A stretch of DNA of 64,000 nt, taken from contig QQUF01000022.1 in assembly GCA_008501735.1 (NCBI GenBank), positions 35,034-99,033 of the forward strand. Reading direction: 5' to 3'. This document shows, piece by piece, positions 16,550 through 25,887 of the stretch. Each line of letters starts with the position of its first letter. Position 1 is the stretch's first letter. The notes below the pieces were generated by a model. It ran no database searches. It saw nothing but the letters and a program-made list of their open reading frames with translations, and was not told the DNA's origin. This stretch comes from Calditrichota bacterium (GTDB lineage: Bacteria > CLD3). The position numbers and the translations under genes are program-made.

Positions 16550-17968
16550 ATGCACAAAAAAATTATAGTTTTCCTTAGTTTGACTTTCCTTCTTTCTTGT
16601 TCGGAATACTCCGAAAGCCAAACCTCAAACTTAACAGCTCCACAAAATCTCAAAATCAATCAACTTTCAGAAACAGAAGTTACTCTTAGTTGGGATTACG
16701 AATACCCGAATTTTAAAACAATTCCTGAAATCCAAAAATTTCATTCTGAATTCTTAGGTTTTAAAATTGAGAGAAAAACTAACGAATTAGAGTTCACTGA
16801 AATCGTTCGCCTTAACGGAGACGTTGTAACTTTTAATGACTCTGGTTTAGTAGGCAGTAATTCTTACACCTACAAAATTTCTGCTTTAACAGAAGCAAAT
16901 TCGGTTTCAAGTGAACCGCTAAAAATTGCTTACGAGCCTTTTGGTTACGAATTAGGTTGGACTGGAAATCACCAAGCAGGAGTTCGAGCTGGAGTTTTTA
17001 GCCCTGACAATTCTTCAATTCTGACAGGAAGCGACAAAGGAGAAATTAAACTTTGGAACTCCCAAACTGGCGAAATCAGATGGCAGAAAAAATTTCCACT
17101 AATAAGTCGCTCTGTTCGTTTCAGCTTTGACGGAACAAAAGTAATTGTAAACTCAGGGGAAAGAATTATCGTTTTACGAACTTCTAACGGAACTTTACTT
17201 TGGGAAAAAAGTCATTCAGTTGAAACTTTACTTTGGGAAGTTTTCCCGAGCCACGACAACACAAAAGTTGTTTCTTGCGGAACAGATAAATTCGTTAGAG
17301 TTTGGAACTTAGCTGACGGAACTTTGCTCTGGGAACACGAACACGAAAAAGTTGTAAACACTTGCGAATTCAGCCCTGACGATTCCAAAGTTGCAACAGG
17401 AACAGGAGTTGGAGTTCAAGAAGGCAAAGTCAAAGTTTTCGACTCTGAAAACGGAAACTTGCTTTGGGAAGGTGAACACGGAGAACTCGTTTTTTCAATT
17501 GCTTTCAGTCCTGACGGAACAAGATTTGCTTCAACTGGACACGACAGTTTAGTCAAAGTTTGGGACTCTGAAAACGGAAATTTATTTTGGGAAGGTCAGC
17601 ACCAAAACTTAGGCTTCCAAGTAAATTTTAGCCACGACGGCAAAAAATTAACAACTGCAAGTGAAGACAGACACGTTCGAGTTTGGGACGTTGAAACAGG
17701 AAATGAAGATTGGAAAGCATTTCAAGGCGAACACGTTTGGTCAGCTTCATTCAGTTCAGACGGCACAAAAGTGGTAGCAGGTAGTTTTGACAACAGGTTC
17801 AAGGTTTGGAAAGCAAAAAACGGTTTCACTTTTTGGGAAGGCGGAACTCATGACCACTTAGTTTTTGCAACTTCTTTTAATTCTGACGATTCACAAATTC
17901 TTTCGACTAGTTACGATGCGAAACTAAAAGTTTGGAATGCAAGAAAAATGTGGAGTGTTGTTGAGTGA
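16550..17968 (+). CDS. Lipoprotein with Fn3 domain and eight WD40-like repeats
   Basis: 472 residues from ATG 16550. Frame extension to 16496 would overlap E1-alpha and is rejected. The N-terminus KKIIVFLSLTFLLSCSE has lipobox LLSC. Residues about 30-130 form a fibronectin type III domain (APQNLKINQLSETEVTLSWD). From about residue 145 there are eight units of about 40 residues with the pattern FSPDGTK..(S/T)G..D..(V/I)KVWD...G. That is a closed beta-propeller of WD40 type, with LLWEGEH recurring between blades. It is probably a periplasmic or surface-anchored interaction protein. The ligand is unknown. It converges on the YaiI gene with nine bases between stops. Confidence 0.85.
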   Translation: MHKKIIVFLSLTFLLSCSEYSESQTSNLTAPQNLKINQLSETEVTLSWDYEYPNFKTIPEIQKFHSEFLGFKIERKTNELEFTEIVRLNGDVVTFNDSGLVGSNSYTYKISALTEANSVSSEPLKIAYEPFGYELGWTGNHQAGVRAGVFSPDNSSILTGSDKGEIKLWNSQTGEIRWQKKFPLISRSVRFSFDGTKVIVNSGERIIVLRTSNGTLLWEKSHSVETLLWEVFPSHDNTKVVSCGTDKFVRVWNLADGTLLWEHEHEKVVNTCEFSPDDSKVATGTGVGVQEGKVKVFDSENGNLLWEGEHGELVFSIAFSPDGTRFASTGHDSLVKVWDSENGNLFWEGQHQNLGFQVNFSHDGKKLTTASEDRHVRVWDVETGNEDWKAFQGEHVWSASFSSDGTKVVAGSFDNRFKVWKAKNGFTFWEGGTHDHLVFATSFNSDDSQILSTSYDAKLKVWNARKMWSVVE

Positions 17969-17977
17969 GCTAAAAAA

Positions 17978-18433
17978 TTATTTTTGATTCAGAGTTCGTG
18001 TTAGGAATTTGTCAAGTTGGTTTGCAAACTCCTGTTTGTCTTTACTGTTGTAAGAATTCGGACCTCCTGTTTCAACTCCGACTGAACGCAATTCTTCAAA
18101 CAAATTTCGCGAAGCTAATCTTTCCCCAATGTTTACGTCGGTTAGAAATTTCCCTCTTGGGTCAAGCACAAACCCTTCTTTTTTGATTACTCTGTCAGCC
18201 AGAGGAATGTCAGCAGAAATCACCAAATCACCTTTTTCCATAATTTCTACAATTTTGTCATCAGCTACGTCAGCACCTGCAGAAACGATTAGGCTTTTGA
18301 TTAGTGGTGAACTCGGAACTCGCAAAAATTGATTCGCTACCAAAACTAGTTCGACTTTAAGACGCTTCACAGTTTTGTATAAAATTTGTTTTACAGCTAA
18401 AGGACAAGCATCTGCGTCAACCAAAATTTTCAT
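17978..18433 (-). CDS. YaiI/YqxD family (UPF0178, DUF188) PIN-like protein
   Basis: 151 residues from ATG 18433; a TTG two codons earlier is possible. Signature segments are MKILVDADACPLAVKQIL, VVANQFLRVPSSP (often VAN..), VVSAGADVADDKIVE-type (IVSAGADVADDKIVE), GDLVISADIPLADRVI and VLDPRGKFLT. The conserved acidic residues (DADACP, DVADD, DIPLAD) fit a PIN-like nuclease fold. No member of the family has a settled biochemical function. Cytoplasmic. Confidence 0.9.
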   Translation of the reverse strand: MKILVDADACPLAVKQILYKTVKRLKVELVLVANQFLRVPSSPLIKSLIVSAGADVADDKIVEIMEKGDLVISADIPLADRVIKKEGFVLDPRGKFLTDVNIGERLASRNLFEELRSVGVETGGPNSYNSKDKQEFANQLDKFLTRTLNQK

Positions 18434-18453
18434 TCTCAAAAAATCCTTAATTT

Positions 18454-19107
18454 TTAGTATTCAAATGAGTAAAAAAACACTGAAATAAAATGACTAATAC
18501 TTCCACCCAAAACGAAAAAGTGAAAAATTGCGTGGTTAAATTTTATCTTTTTAATGCTGTACAAAACTGCTCCAACAGTGTAAGCCATTCCTCCTGCAAA
18601 AAGCCAAACTAAACCTTCAAAAGATAAATTTGCAACCAATGGTTTTATCGCAAAGACAACTAACCAACCCATAAAAACGTACATTAAAGTTGATACTATT
18701 TTAAACCTGCCTGTAAAAAATAATTTCAGAATTATTCCTGTAACAGCCAAACTCCAAGTAATCCCGAAAATTACCCAACCTGTTGTTCCGCTAAGAGTGA
18801 TTAAAGTAAAAGGTGTGTAAGTTCCTGCAATCAAAACATAAATCGCAGCGTGGTCAAAAATCCGCAATCGGCTTCTCACTTTTGGTTCTTTCGCACTGTG
18901 GTAAAAAGTCGAAGCAGAGTAAAGAGTAATCAAACTTACCCCGAAAATCGCAAAACTTACAATGTGCCAAACATTGCCGTTTACACTTGCGTGAACCACC
19001 AAAACAACCAAAGCAATAACACTCAGAAACAAGCCGAAAGAGTGAGAAATGACATTTAATTTTTCTTCCATTGGCGAATAAAATTTTACGCCTTCAATAT
19101 TTTCCAT
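18454..19107 (-). CDS. Hemolysin III / PAQR-family membrane protein
   Basis: 217 residues with seven predicted membrane helices. The zinc-type PAQR motifs are all visible: EEKLNVISHSFG (Ser-His of helix 1), SASTFYHSAKEP, LRIFDHAAIYVLIAGTYTPF (Asp-His) and the C-terminal NHAIFHFFVLGGSISHFISV (the His pair near the last helix). Bacterial members, often called hemolysin III or YqfA, influence membrane fluidity and lipid homeostasis; a true haemolytic role is doubtful. ATG 19107. A possible 46-residue gene lies upstream on the same strand. Confidence 0.92.
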   Translation of the reverse strand: MENIEGVKFYSPMEEKLNVISHSFGLFLSVIALVVLVVHASVNGNVWHIVSFAIFGVSLITLYSASTFYHSAKEPKVRSRLRIFDHAAIYVLIAGTYTPFTLITLSGTTGWVIFGITWSLAVTGIILKLFFTGRFKIVSTLMYVFMGWLVVFAIKPLVANLSFEGLVWLFAGGMAYTVGAVLYSIKKIKFNHAIFHFFVLGGSISHFISVFFYSFEY

Positions 19108-19199
19108 AAAAATAATTTCCTTAATTTTAAGGTAAAACTAACTCTTTTTACTTAAGTAATTGACAACTCTTTTTTAATTTTATTGATAATATCTTCTAC

Positions 19200-19340
19200 T
19201 TATTTCATTTCCTCAATCTCGCTTTTAGAAGCTAAAATTTGAAGTCTGTTTCCCTTTCTCTGCAAAATAACAGGGTAATTTTGTTTTACTGAAAATTGTT
19301 TTTCAAATTCATCTTGATGTAAAAAAAGTAATTCTTCCAT
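19200..19340 (-). CDS. Possible small protein, 46 residues
   Basis: An open frame from ATG 19340 with GGGGAAA seven bases upstream, ending at TAA 19200. The product begins MEELLFLHQDEFEKQF and ends KSEIEEMK. It is charged and helical, with a central beta-like NYPVILQRKGNRLQILA. Its composition and codon use look like the neighbours and it has a ribosome site, but it is short and unrecognised. It may be co-transcribed with the PAQR gene 93 bases downstream. It could equally be chance. Confidence 0.4.
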   Translation of the reverse strand: MEELLFLHQDEFEKQFSVKQNYPVILQRKGNRLQILASKSEIEEMK

Positions 19341-19647
19341 TAAATTTCCCCGAAAAAAATTCCACTTTTGCTTTTCTTTAACTAATCCAAAAGTTATTTC
19401 ACAAAGTTTACAATCTTAAGTTGATGGGCTCAAAATTTTGTGAACAATTTACATTGCTAAATTGAGTTTACTCGAACCAGCGTTGTAAACGAAAATTATC
19501 ATTTTGTTTTTCCAAAGTAATAAAACCAAAGGTAAATCTTTTCGCTCTCTTTTAAAGGCACATTTTAATTTGAAAATTGAGGGTAAATGTTTAACTTTAT
19601 GGACTATTAAACATTACAATTTAAAGTTACTTAGAGGATTAAATAAA
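19341..19647. other. AT-rich non-coding region upstream of pckA
   Basis: This stretch lies between the divergent small frame and pckA. No convincing RNA structure, repeat or gene was seen. The pckA frame stays open back to 19504 but has no family-like residues or ribosome site there, so this is best read as promoter and leader sequence. Confidence 0.5.
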
Positions 19648-21264
19648 ATGCAAGATTTAGGGCTTTCGAAAGTCGGCATAAATGAGCACAAAACAATTTA
19701 CAGAAACCTTTCATACGACGAACTTTTCAAACACGAAACAGACCCAAGTCTTGAAGGACACGAAAGAGGTTTTGTAACTTCTTCTGGAGCTGTTGCTGTT
19801 GAGACAGGAAGATTTACAGGGCGTTCTCCTAAAGACAAATACATTGTTGAAGAGGAAACTTCAAAAGACAACGTTTGGTGGGCTGGAAGACCTGGTTCTG
19901 ACAACAAACCAATTTCAGAAGAAACTTGGGAAGAACTCAAATCAATCGCTCAAAAACAACTTAACGGAAAAAATCTTTACATCATTGACGCATTTTGTGG
20001 TGCAAATCCTGAAACAAGAATCAATGTGCGTGTAATCACAGAAGTTGCTTGGATGGCACATTTTGCAAAAAATATGTTCATCAGACCAACTGATGCTGAA
20101 CTCGAAAACTTCAATCCTGATTTCACAATTCTTCACGCTTGTAAAGCTACAAATCCTGATTTTGAGAAACACGGACTTAGAAGTGAAGTTTTCGCTGGTT
20201 TTAACATCAAGCAAAGAATGGCTGCAATTGGTGGAACTTGGTACGGTGGAGAAATCAAAAAAGGTATTTTCTCAATGATGAACTACTTCCTTCCACTTAA
20301 AGGAATTGGTGCTTTCCACTGTTCTGCAAACGAAGGACAAAAAGGCGACACAGCACTTTTCTTCGGACTTTCAGGAACAGGAAAAACTACTCTCTCAACT
20401 GACCCAAACAGAGCTTTAATCGGCGACGATGAACACGGTTGGGACAACGACGGAATTTTCAATTTTGAAGGTGGTTGTTACGCAAAAACAATTCACTTGA
20501 GTGAAGAAGCTGAGCCAGACATTTACCACGCAATCAAAAGGGACGCACTTTTAGAAAACGTAGTTTACGACGAGAAGACAGGTGTAATCGACTACGAGTC
20601 AAATGCAAAAACTGAGAACACTCGTGTTTCTTACCCAATTCACCACATTGACAACATCGTAAAACCTGTTTCAAAAGGTGGACATCCAAATCACGTGATT
20701 TTCTTAACTGCTGACGCTTACGGAGTTCTTCCTCCAGTTGCAAAACTCACCGAAGACCAAGCAAAATATCACTTCCTTAGTGGGTACACAGCTAAAGTTG
20801 CAGGAACTGAAATCGGAGTTACTGAACCTTCAGCAACTTTCTCAACTTGTTTCGGTGCAGCTTTTATGCTTCTTCACCCAACAAAATATGCTGAAATTCT
20901 TGGTAAAAAAGTAAACGAACACGGTTCTCACGTTTGGCTTGTAAACACAGGTTGGACAGGTGGTGCTTACGGAACAGGAAAAAGAATGTCTATCAAACTT
21001 ACTCGTTCAATCATCACTGCAATTCTTGAAGACAAACTCAATGACACAGAATACGAAAATATGCCAATTTTCAACTTAGCAGTTCCAAAGTCTGTTGACG
21101 GAATTGACGATTCAAGTGTTTTGAATCCAAAAAATACTTGGACTGACAAAGCCAAATACGATGAAACAGCTAAAAAATTAGGTGCAATGTTTGTCAAGAA
21201 CTTTGAGACTTTCACCGACAACGACGAAGGCAAAAGATTAGTTGCCGCAGGACCAAAATTATAA
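19648..21264 (+). CDS. pckA: Phosphoenolpyruvate carboxykinase (ATP)
   Basis: 538 residues from ATG 19648, with AGAGGA before it. This matches the family's usual length and the usual start just before LGLSKVGI...YRNLSYDEL. Motifs are [20 protein letters not shown] (oxaloacetate-binding Arg), [20 protein letters not shown], the P-loop [36 protein letters not shown] (kinase-2 metal Asp) and [16 protein letters not shown] (adenine loop). It converts oxaloacetate and ATP to PEP, CO2 and ADP, the entry to gluconeogenesis. It is followed by a hairpin terminator and then purM, so it is likely its own transcription unit. Confidence 0.97.
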   Translation: MQDLGLSKVGINEHKTIYRNLSYDELFKHETDPSLEGHERGFVTSSGAVAVETGRFTGRSPKDKYIVEEETSKDNVWWAGRPGSDNKPISEETWEELKSIAQKQLNGKNLYIIDAFCGANPETRINVRVITEVAWMAHFAKNMFIRPTDAELENFNPDFTILHACKATNPDFEKHGLRSEVFAGFNIKQRMAAIGGTWYGGEIKKGIFSMMNYFLPLKGIGAFHCSANEGQKGDTALFFGLSGTGKTTLSTDPNRALIGDDEHGWDNDGIFNFEGGCYAKTIHLSEEAEPDIYHAIKRDALLENVVYDEKTGVIDYESNAKTENTRVSYPIHHIDNIVKPVSKGGHPNHVIFLTADAYGVLPPVAKLTEDQAKYHFLSGYTAKVAGTEIGVTEPSATFSTCFGAAFMLLHPTKYAEILGKKVNEHGSHVWLVNTGWTGGAYGTGKRMSIKLTRSIITAILEDKLNDTEYENMPIFNLAVPKSVDGIDDSSVLNPKNTWTDKAKYDETAKKLGAMFVKNFETFTDNDEGKRLVAAGPKL

Positions 21265-21293
21265 TTTAAAGTCTCATTTCTTTTGTGGTTATG

Positions 21294-21327
21294 AACGGGC
21301 AATTAGCGTAAGCCAAATTTGCCCGTT
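21294..21327 (+). terminator. Hairpin terminator after pckA
   Basis: AACGGGCAA (21294-21302) pairs with TTGCCCGTT (21319-21327), a 9-bp GC-rich stem followed by TCTTATTTT. It lies 30 bases after the pckA stop. Confidence 0.65.
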
Positions 21328-21402
21328 TCTTATTTTAAATAAAAATTGCGGTGCTAACGCTTCCTGCGGTAGTAACGCTCTCTCAAATCAGAGGCAAAAA
21401 AC

Positions 21403-22410
21403 TTGGAAAATATTAGCTATAAATCTGCAGGCGTTGACATCGAAGCAGGTGAAGAATCCGTAAAAAGAATAAAAACTCACGTCAAAAAAACTTTTACAAA
21501 AGGTGTTCTCGGAGAAATCGGACTTTTCGGTGGATTCTTTGAACTCGACTTAGCAAAGTGGAAACAGCCTGTTTTAACTTCAAGTGTTGACGGAGTCGGA
21601 ACAAAAATCAAAGTTGCTTTGATGGCACAAAAATTCGACACAGTCGGACAAGACTTGGTCAATCACTGCACAAACGACATTTTAGTTTGTGGAGCTTATC
21701 CACTTTACTTTTTGGATTACTTTGCAACGGGTAAACTTTCTCCCGAAATGTTTGAGCAAGTGATTCTCGGTTTCTCAAAAGCTTGTATCGAAAATGAATG
21801 TGCTTTAATCGGTGGCGAAACTGCCGAAATGCCGGGAATTTATGCCAACGAAGATTTTGACCTCGCAGGAACAATTGTTGGTTGTGTCGAAAAATCGAAA
21901 ATCATTGACGGAACTAAAGTCCACAAAGGCGATGTTTTAATTGCACTTCCTTCGACAGGACTTCACACAAACGGCTATTCATTAGCAAGAAAAGTTTTGT
22001 TTGAAGTTGCAAAACTCGACGTTTCAACTTACGATGACGAACTCGGAACAACAATCGGCGACGCACTTCTTGCTGTTCACAAAAGTTACTTAAATCCAAT
22101 CAAAAATCTTTTGGACAACACTGATTACGTAAACGGACTTTCTCACGTTACCGGTGGCGGAATCATTGGAAACACAAATAGAATTTTGCGTGAAGGAATG
22201 ACAGTTGAAATGGATTGGTCAAGTTGGAAAGTTCCACCAATTTTCACAATGATTCAAAAGCTTGGCAAAATTTCTGACGAAGAAATGAGAAAAGCCTTCA
22301 ACATTGGAATCGGACTTTTAATCGCAGTCAAAGAAGAAAATGTAGATTCAGTTTTAGCCGAACTCAAGAAATCGGGCGAAAGTCCATTCGTAGCCGGAAG
22401 AATTAACTAA
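21403..22410 (+). CDS. purM: Phosphoribosylformylglycinamidine cyclo-ligase (AIR synthetase)
   Basis: 335 residues from TTG 21403 with GAGG eight bases before. The N-terminus is the family's NISYKSAGVDIEAG. Motifs are TSSVDGVGTKIKVA, QDLVNHCTNDILVCGAYPLY, CALIGGETAEMPGIY, LPSTGLHTNGYSLAR and GLSHVTGGGIIGNTNRIL. These form the PurM/PurL-fold ATP-grasp-independent nucleotide site. It closes the imidazole ring to give AIR in purine synthesis. No other pur gene is adjacent. The stop codon abuts the plsY start (TAAATG), so it heads a purM-plsY-gpsA unit. Confidence 0.97.
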   Translation: MENISYKSAGVDIEAGEESVKRIKTHVKKTFTKGVLGEIGLFGGFFELDLAKWKQPVLTSSVDGVGTKIKVALMAQKFDTVGQDLVNHCTNDILVCGAYPLYFLDYFATGKLSPEMFEQVILGFSKACIENECALIGGETAEMPGIYANEDFDLAGTIVGCVEKSKIIDGTKVHKGDVLIALPSTGLHTNGYSLARKVLFEVAKLDVSTYDDELGTTIGDALLAVHKSYLNPIKNLLDNTDYVNGLSHVTGGGIIGNTNRILREGMTVEMDWSSWKVPPIFTMIQKLGKISDEEMRKAFNIGIGLLIAVKEENVDSVLAELKKSGESPFVAGRIN

Positions 22411-23031
22411 ATGTTAGACTTAATCTTAGCAATCGTTTTAAGTTACTTGCTTGGTGCTTTGTGTCCAAGTCTTTGGCTGACAAAACTCATCACAGGAAAA
22501 GACCTCCGAACTCTCGGAAGCGGAAATCTTGGAGCAACAAACGCTTGGAGAAATTGTGGCTGGAAAGTCGGACTTCCTGTCGGACTTGTTGATTTGGGAA
22601 AAGGTTTTGTCGCAACTTTTTATGATTCACAACTAATTCCTTTCGATTTCTTTCCTGACCCACTTTATGCAAAAATTCTCTGTGGCTTTGTTGCAATTTT
22701 TGGACATATGTTTTCGGTTTTTGCAAATTTCAAAGGTGGAAAAGGAGTTCTTACTGCTGTTGGATTGCTAATTGGTTTGATGCCTCAAGCTGTTGGAGCT
22801 TGTGTTTTGGTTTGGATTATTGCAGTTGCGTTGACAAGAATGGTTTCTGTTGGTTCAATTGTTGGAGCACTTGCTTTACCTGTTGCTGTTTTCTTCCTTT
22901 ACAACAATGATATTTTACAGGGGATTTCGATAGTAATTGCAATTTTGATTGTTTACACACACCGAACAAACATTCAAAGAATTCTCAAAGGCGAAGAAAG
23001 TAAAATTCCGATTGGAAAAAAGAATGCTTAA
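22411..23031 (+). CDS. plsY: Glycerol-3-phosphate acyltransferase (acyl-phosphate dependent)
   Basis: 206 residues with about five to seven membrane helices. The three PlsY motifs are GSGNLGATNAWRNCGWK, FGHMFSVFANFKGGKGV and a final YTHRTNIQRILKGEES. It acylates sn-glycerol-3-phosphate from acyl-phosphate at the inner membrane, the first step of phosphatidate synthesis. The next gene, gpsA, makes the glycerol-3-phosphate substrate and overlaps it by 8 bases, so the pair is functionally as well as translationally coupled. Confidence 0.97.
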   Translation: MLDLILAIVLSYLLGALCPSLWLTKLITGKDLRTLGSGNLGATNAWRNCGWKVGLPVGLVDLGKGFVATFYDSQLIPFDFFPDPLYAKILCGFVAIFGHMFSVFANFKGGKGVLTAVGLLIGLMPQAVGACVLVWIIAVALTRMVSVGSIVGALALPVAVFFLYNNDILQGISIVIAILIVYTHRTNIQRILKGEESKIPIGKKNA

Positions 23032-24028
23032 CAAAATCACAATTTTAGGTTCAGGAAACTGGGGTTTGACAATTGCTCTTTTGCTTGCTCGCAAAGAAAG
23101 ACGAGTAACCGTTTGGGGCAGAAATGAAAAGTTTATTTCCGAGATTTCACGAACTCGTGCAAATTCACGTTACCTTCCTGGAATTTCTTTACCAAGCGAA
23201 ATTGAATTCACTTCCGATTTTGAAAAAGCAATTTCAAACAGAGATTTGATAATTCTTGGGATTCCTTCTCACGCTTTAAGACAAATTTCTGAAAAGATTG
23301 TTGATACAAAAATTGACATTTCAAAAACTTACTTCCTTGACCTTGCCAAAGGAATTGAAAACGAAACTTTAAAAAGAATGTCAGAAGTTCTTTTTGAAGT
23401 CTTACCCGAAGCAGAAAAAAATTACGCAGTTCTCGCAGGTCCAAACATTGCAAAAGAAGTTGCTTTAACAATTCCAACAACTTCTGTTGTCTCTTCCGAC
23501 AATCCAAAACTTGCTTCTGAAATCCAAAAAACTTTGAGTACAAATTACTTTCGAGTTTATGCAAACGATGATGTAATCGGCGTTGAACTTGGAGGAGCTT
23601 TGAAAAATGTAATTGCACTTGCAGCAGGAATTAGCGACGGACTTGGTTTCGGTGCAAACGCAAAATCTGCTTTGATGACTCGCGGACTCGCAGAAATATC
23701 ACGACTTGGAGTTGAGCTCGGAGCTAAACCTGAAACTTTTGCAGGACTTTCAGGAATGGGCGATTTGATTACAACTTGCGTAAGTCCAAGCAGTCGGAAC
23801 AGAACTTTGGGTGAAAAAATCGGCAAAGGCAAAACCTTAACCGAAGCACTTGAAGAAATGACAATGGTAGCAGAAGGAGTCAACACAACGAAATCGGCTT
23901 TCCAACTTTCTCAAATGTTAAACATAGAAATGCCAATTACAGAAGCGATTCACAACATTCTTTTTGAGGAAAGAAGCCCAAAAGAAGTCGTTGCCGAATT
24001 GATGCTCAGGAATTTAAAAGCAGAGTAA
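23024..24028 (+). CDS. gpsA: Glycerol-3-phosphate dehydrogenase (NAD(P)+)
   Basis: 334 residues from ATG 23024. An upstream frame extension to 22949 lies wholly inside plsY and is rejected. Motifs are ITILGSGNWGLTIALLLA (Rossmann GxGxxG), AVLAGPNIAKEVA, the catalytic lysine in ELGGALKNVIALAAGISDGL, and FAGLSGMGDLITTCVSPSSR. It reduces dihydroxyacetone phosphate to sn-glycerol-3-phosphate for phospholipid synthesis. It overlaps the 3' end of plsY. The end converges on modC with two bases between. Confidence 0.97.
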   Translation: MLNKITILGSGNWGLTIALLLARKERRVTVWGRNEKFISEISRTRANSRYLPGISLPSEIEFTSDFEKAISNRDLIILGIPSHALRQISEKIVDTKIDISKTYFLDLAKGIENETLKRMSEVLFEVLPEAEKNYAVLAGPNIAKEVALTIPTTSVVSSDNPKLASEIQKTLSTNYFRVYANDDVIGVELGGALKNVIALAAGISDGLGFGANAKSALMTRGLAEISRLGVELGAKPETFAGLSGMGDLITTCVSPSSRNRTLGEKIGKGKTLTEALEEMTMVAEGVNTTKSAFQLSQMLNIEMPITEAIHNILFEERSPKEVVAELMLRNLKAE

Positions 24029-24030
24029 AC

Positions 24031-25101
24031 TCACAAAACATTAAACGCCTGACTTTTCATAAGACAAAAGACCTTCTTGCCTAACTCAAGTCCAAAATCA
24101 TTCAGAGTCTTAAGTGAGACTTCCACCAAAATCGTCTCGCCAACGTCAACTTGAACCAAAGCTCCGTGATGTCCGATTTCCGAAATCCCCGTAACTTCTC
24201 CTTCAATTTGGTTTTGAATTGAAATCCCTTTGATTTCTGTAAGAGCCAAAGCAATATCTTCGGGACGAACTGAAATTGTAACTTTGCCATTTTCTTTTGA
24301 CTCTAAAAATGGAATTTTGATATTCTGCTCACCAAGTTTCACCAAAGTGAAACCTTTCTCTTCCTGTTGTTCAACAAATTCAACTTCAAAAATATTTTCT
24401 AACCCAAAAGACTTTGCAAGAGTCAAAATCTTCTCTTTCTTTACAATCTCGAAAAATCTTCCAAAATCCAAAACTTTGCCTTTTTCCAAAACAATAAGCC
24501 ATTCGGTAAGTTCCAAAATCTCGTTAATTGAGTGACTAACATAAAGCATTGGAATTTCTGTTTCCTTCTGTACTCGTTTCAAGAAAGGCAAAATCTGTCG
24601 TTTCAAAGATTCATCAAGTGAAGCCAAAGGTTCGTCAAGAAGTAGCAAACTCGGTGAAGAAAGTAAGGCTCTTCCCAAAGCAACTCTTTGTTTTTCACCT
24701 CCTGAAAGTTTCAGAGGTTTACGACTCAAAAGATTTTCAAGTTCTAGTAATGCTACAACTTGTTCAAGTTCAAATTTTCTTTCGTTTTCCTCTAACAGTT
24801 TGTAGCCGTAAAGCAGATTATTTTTTACAGAAAGATGTGGAAAAAGTTGACTGTCTTGAAAAACGTAACCAATTTTTCTTTCGTGCGGCGGAAGATTAAT
24901 TTTGTTTTGGGAATCAAAAATAACTTTCCTATCAATTTCAATTTTTCCAAATTTTGGATTTTTTAAACCTGAAAGAACATTAAAAAATGAGCTTTTTCCT
25001 GCTCCGGAAGCTCCAAAAATACCAACTATTTTTTGTTCAATTTTTAGCTTCACTTCAAGGTCGAATTTTTCAATAGCCAATTTAAAATCTAAGTCTAACA
25101 A
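24031..25101 (-). CDS. modC: Molybdate ABC transporter ATP-binding protein
   Basis: 356 residues from TTG 25101. The ABC domain has Walker A GIFGASGAGKSSFF, Q-loop YVFQDSQLFPHLSV, signature LSGGEKQRVALGRAL, Walker B LLLLDEPLASLD and switch His in YVSHS. Residues about 235-356 form the ModC-specific regulatory region, with ISVRPEDIALAL and a TOBE-type domain (NQIEGEVTGISEIGHHGALV) that binds oxyanion. It pairs with modB three bases upstream. No periplasmic modA is present in the window. Tungstate or sulfate specificity cannot be excluded, but the ModC layout favours molybdate. Confidence 0.9.
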   Translation of the reverse strand: MLDLDFKLAIEKFDLEVKLKIEQKIVGIFGASGAGKSSFFNVLSGLKNPKFGKIEIDRKVIFDSQNKINLPPHERKIGYVFQDSQLFPHLSVKNNLLYGYKLLEENERKFELEQVVALLELENLLSRKPLKLSGGEKQRVALGRALLSSPSLLLLDEPLASLDESLKRQILPFLKRVQKETEIPMLYVSHSINEILELTEWLIVLEKGKVLDFGRFFEIVKKEKILTLAKSFGLENIFEVEFVEQQEEKGFTLVKLGEQNIKIPFLESKENGKVTISVRPEDIALALTEIKGISIQNQIEGEVTGISEIGHHGALVQVDVGETILVEVSLKTLNDFGLELGKKVFCLMKSQAFNVL

Positions 25102-25104
25102 AAG

Positions 25105-25791
25105 TTACTTCCCTAAAAGTTTTTTAGTTCTTCTTGCAAAAAACTCGCTTCCCAAAAGTGCTAGGAAAGACAAAACTACCGAAATCAAGACAAGCCGAAA
25201 AGCTGCTTCTTCGCCATTTGGAATCTGAATGTAAGTAAAAATTGCAAGTGGTAAAGTTCGAGTTTCTCCTTCGATGTTTGAGACAAAAGTAACTGTTGCA
25301 CCGAACTCGCCCAAACTTCTCGCAAAAGTCAAAATCAAGCCTGTCAAAACTCCGGTCAGTGAAAGTGGTAAAGTAACTGTAAAAAAGACACGGATTTTAC
25401 TTGCTCCAAGAGTCGAAGCTACTTGCTCAAGACGTGGCTCAACAAGTTCAACTGAAAGCCGAACAGCACGAACCATAAGCGGAAAACTCACAACAGCCGA
25501 AGCCAAAACTGCTCCTTTGAAATCAAAAGCGAAAATTATCCCGAAAAACTCATTTAAAAATTTCCCTAAAAAACCTTGAGTTCCAAAAGCCAAAAGTAAC
25601 AAGTAACCAGTTACAACAGGAGGCAAAACCAAAGGTAAGTGGACAAGCCCATCGAAGAAAGATTTTCCACGAAATTCTTTTTTTGCAAGTAACCAACCGC
25701 AAAAAATTCCTGGGATTAAAACTACAACAACACACCAAAGACTAACTTTTATCGAAAGCCAAAGTGCTGAAATTTCTTCTGGAGATAACAA
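25105..25791 (-). CDS. modB: Molybdate ABC transporter permease
   Basis: 228 residues from TTG 25791, with about five membrane helices. It has HLPLVLPPVVTGYLLLLAFG, typical of ModB, and the EAA coupling loop in QVASTLGASKIRVFFTVTLP followed by RSLGEFGATVTFVSNIEGET, the ModB-type gate region. It forms the channel for ModC. The expected binding-protein gene modA should precede it, but an AT-rich repeat and a lipoprotein gene occupy that place. Confidence 0.93.
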   Translation of the reverse strand: MLSPEEISALWLSIKVSLWCVVVVLIPGIFCGWLLAKKEFRGKSFFDGLVHLPLVLPPVVTGYLLLLAFGTQGFLGKFLNEFFGIIFAFDFKGAVLASAVVSFPLMVRAVRLSVELVEPRLEQVASTLGASKIRVFFTVTLPLSLTGVLTGLILTFARSLGEFGATVTFVSNIEGETRTLPLAIFTYIQIPNGEEAAFRLVLISVVLSFLALLGSEFFARRTKKLLGK

Positions 25792-25887
25792 AATAATGAC
25801 TAATAATTAATGACTAATGGAAATGAAACCTCAAAACCTACCACCAAACCAAAATTCATAATTCTTAATTCATAATTCTTAATTCTC
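25792..25887. repeat. AT-rich repeat region (AATGACTAATAA and AATTCATAATTCTT units)
   Basis: It contains two TAATGACTAAT copies and a tandem of ATTCATAATTCTTA. The 15-mer AATAATGACTAATAA (25792-25806) recurs at 60392-60406. The AATTCTTAATT units recur at 43702-43732. The last unit supplies the TAA stop of the gene ending at 25879. No gene or structured RNA was seen here. Confidence 0.7.

Noticed and set aside
19504-19647. N-terminal extension of pckA
   Set aside because: No family similarity, no ribosome site; ATG 19648 with AGAGGA gives the normal length.
20052-20080. TGGCAC followed by TTTGCA within pckA as a sigma-54 promoter
   Set aside because: Spacing between GG and GC is two bases too short and it lies inside a coding region.
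23208-23618. A 136-codon open frame on the minus strand inside gpsA
   Set aside because: Leu/Gln/Arg-rich composition typical of a shadow frame opposite a real gene; gpsA is certain here.
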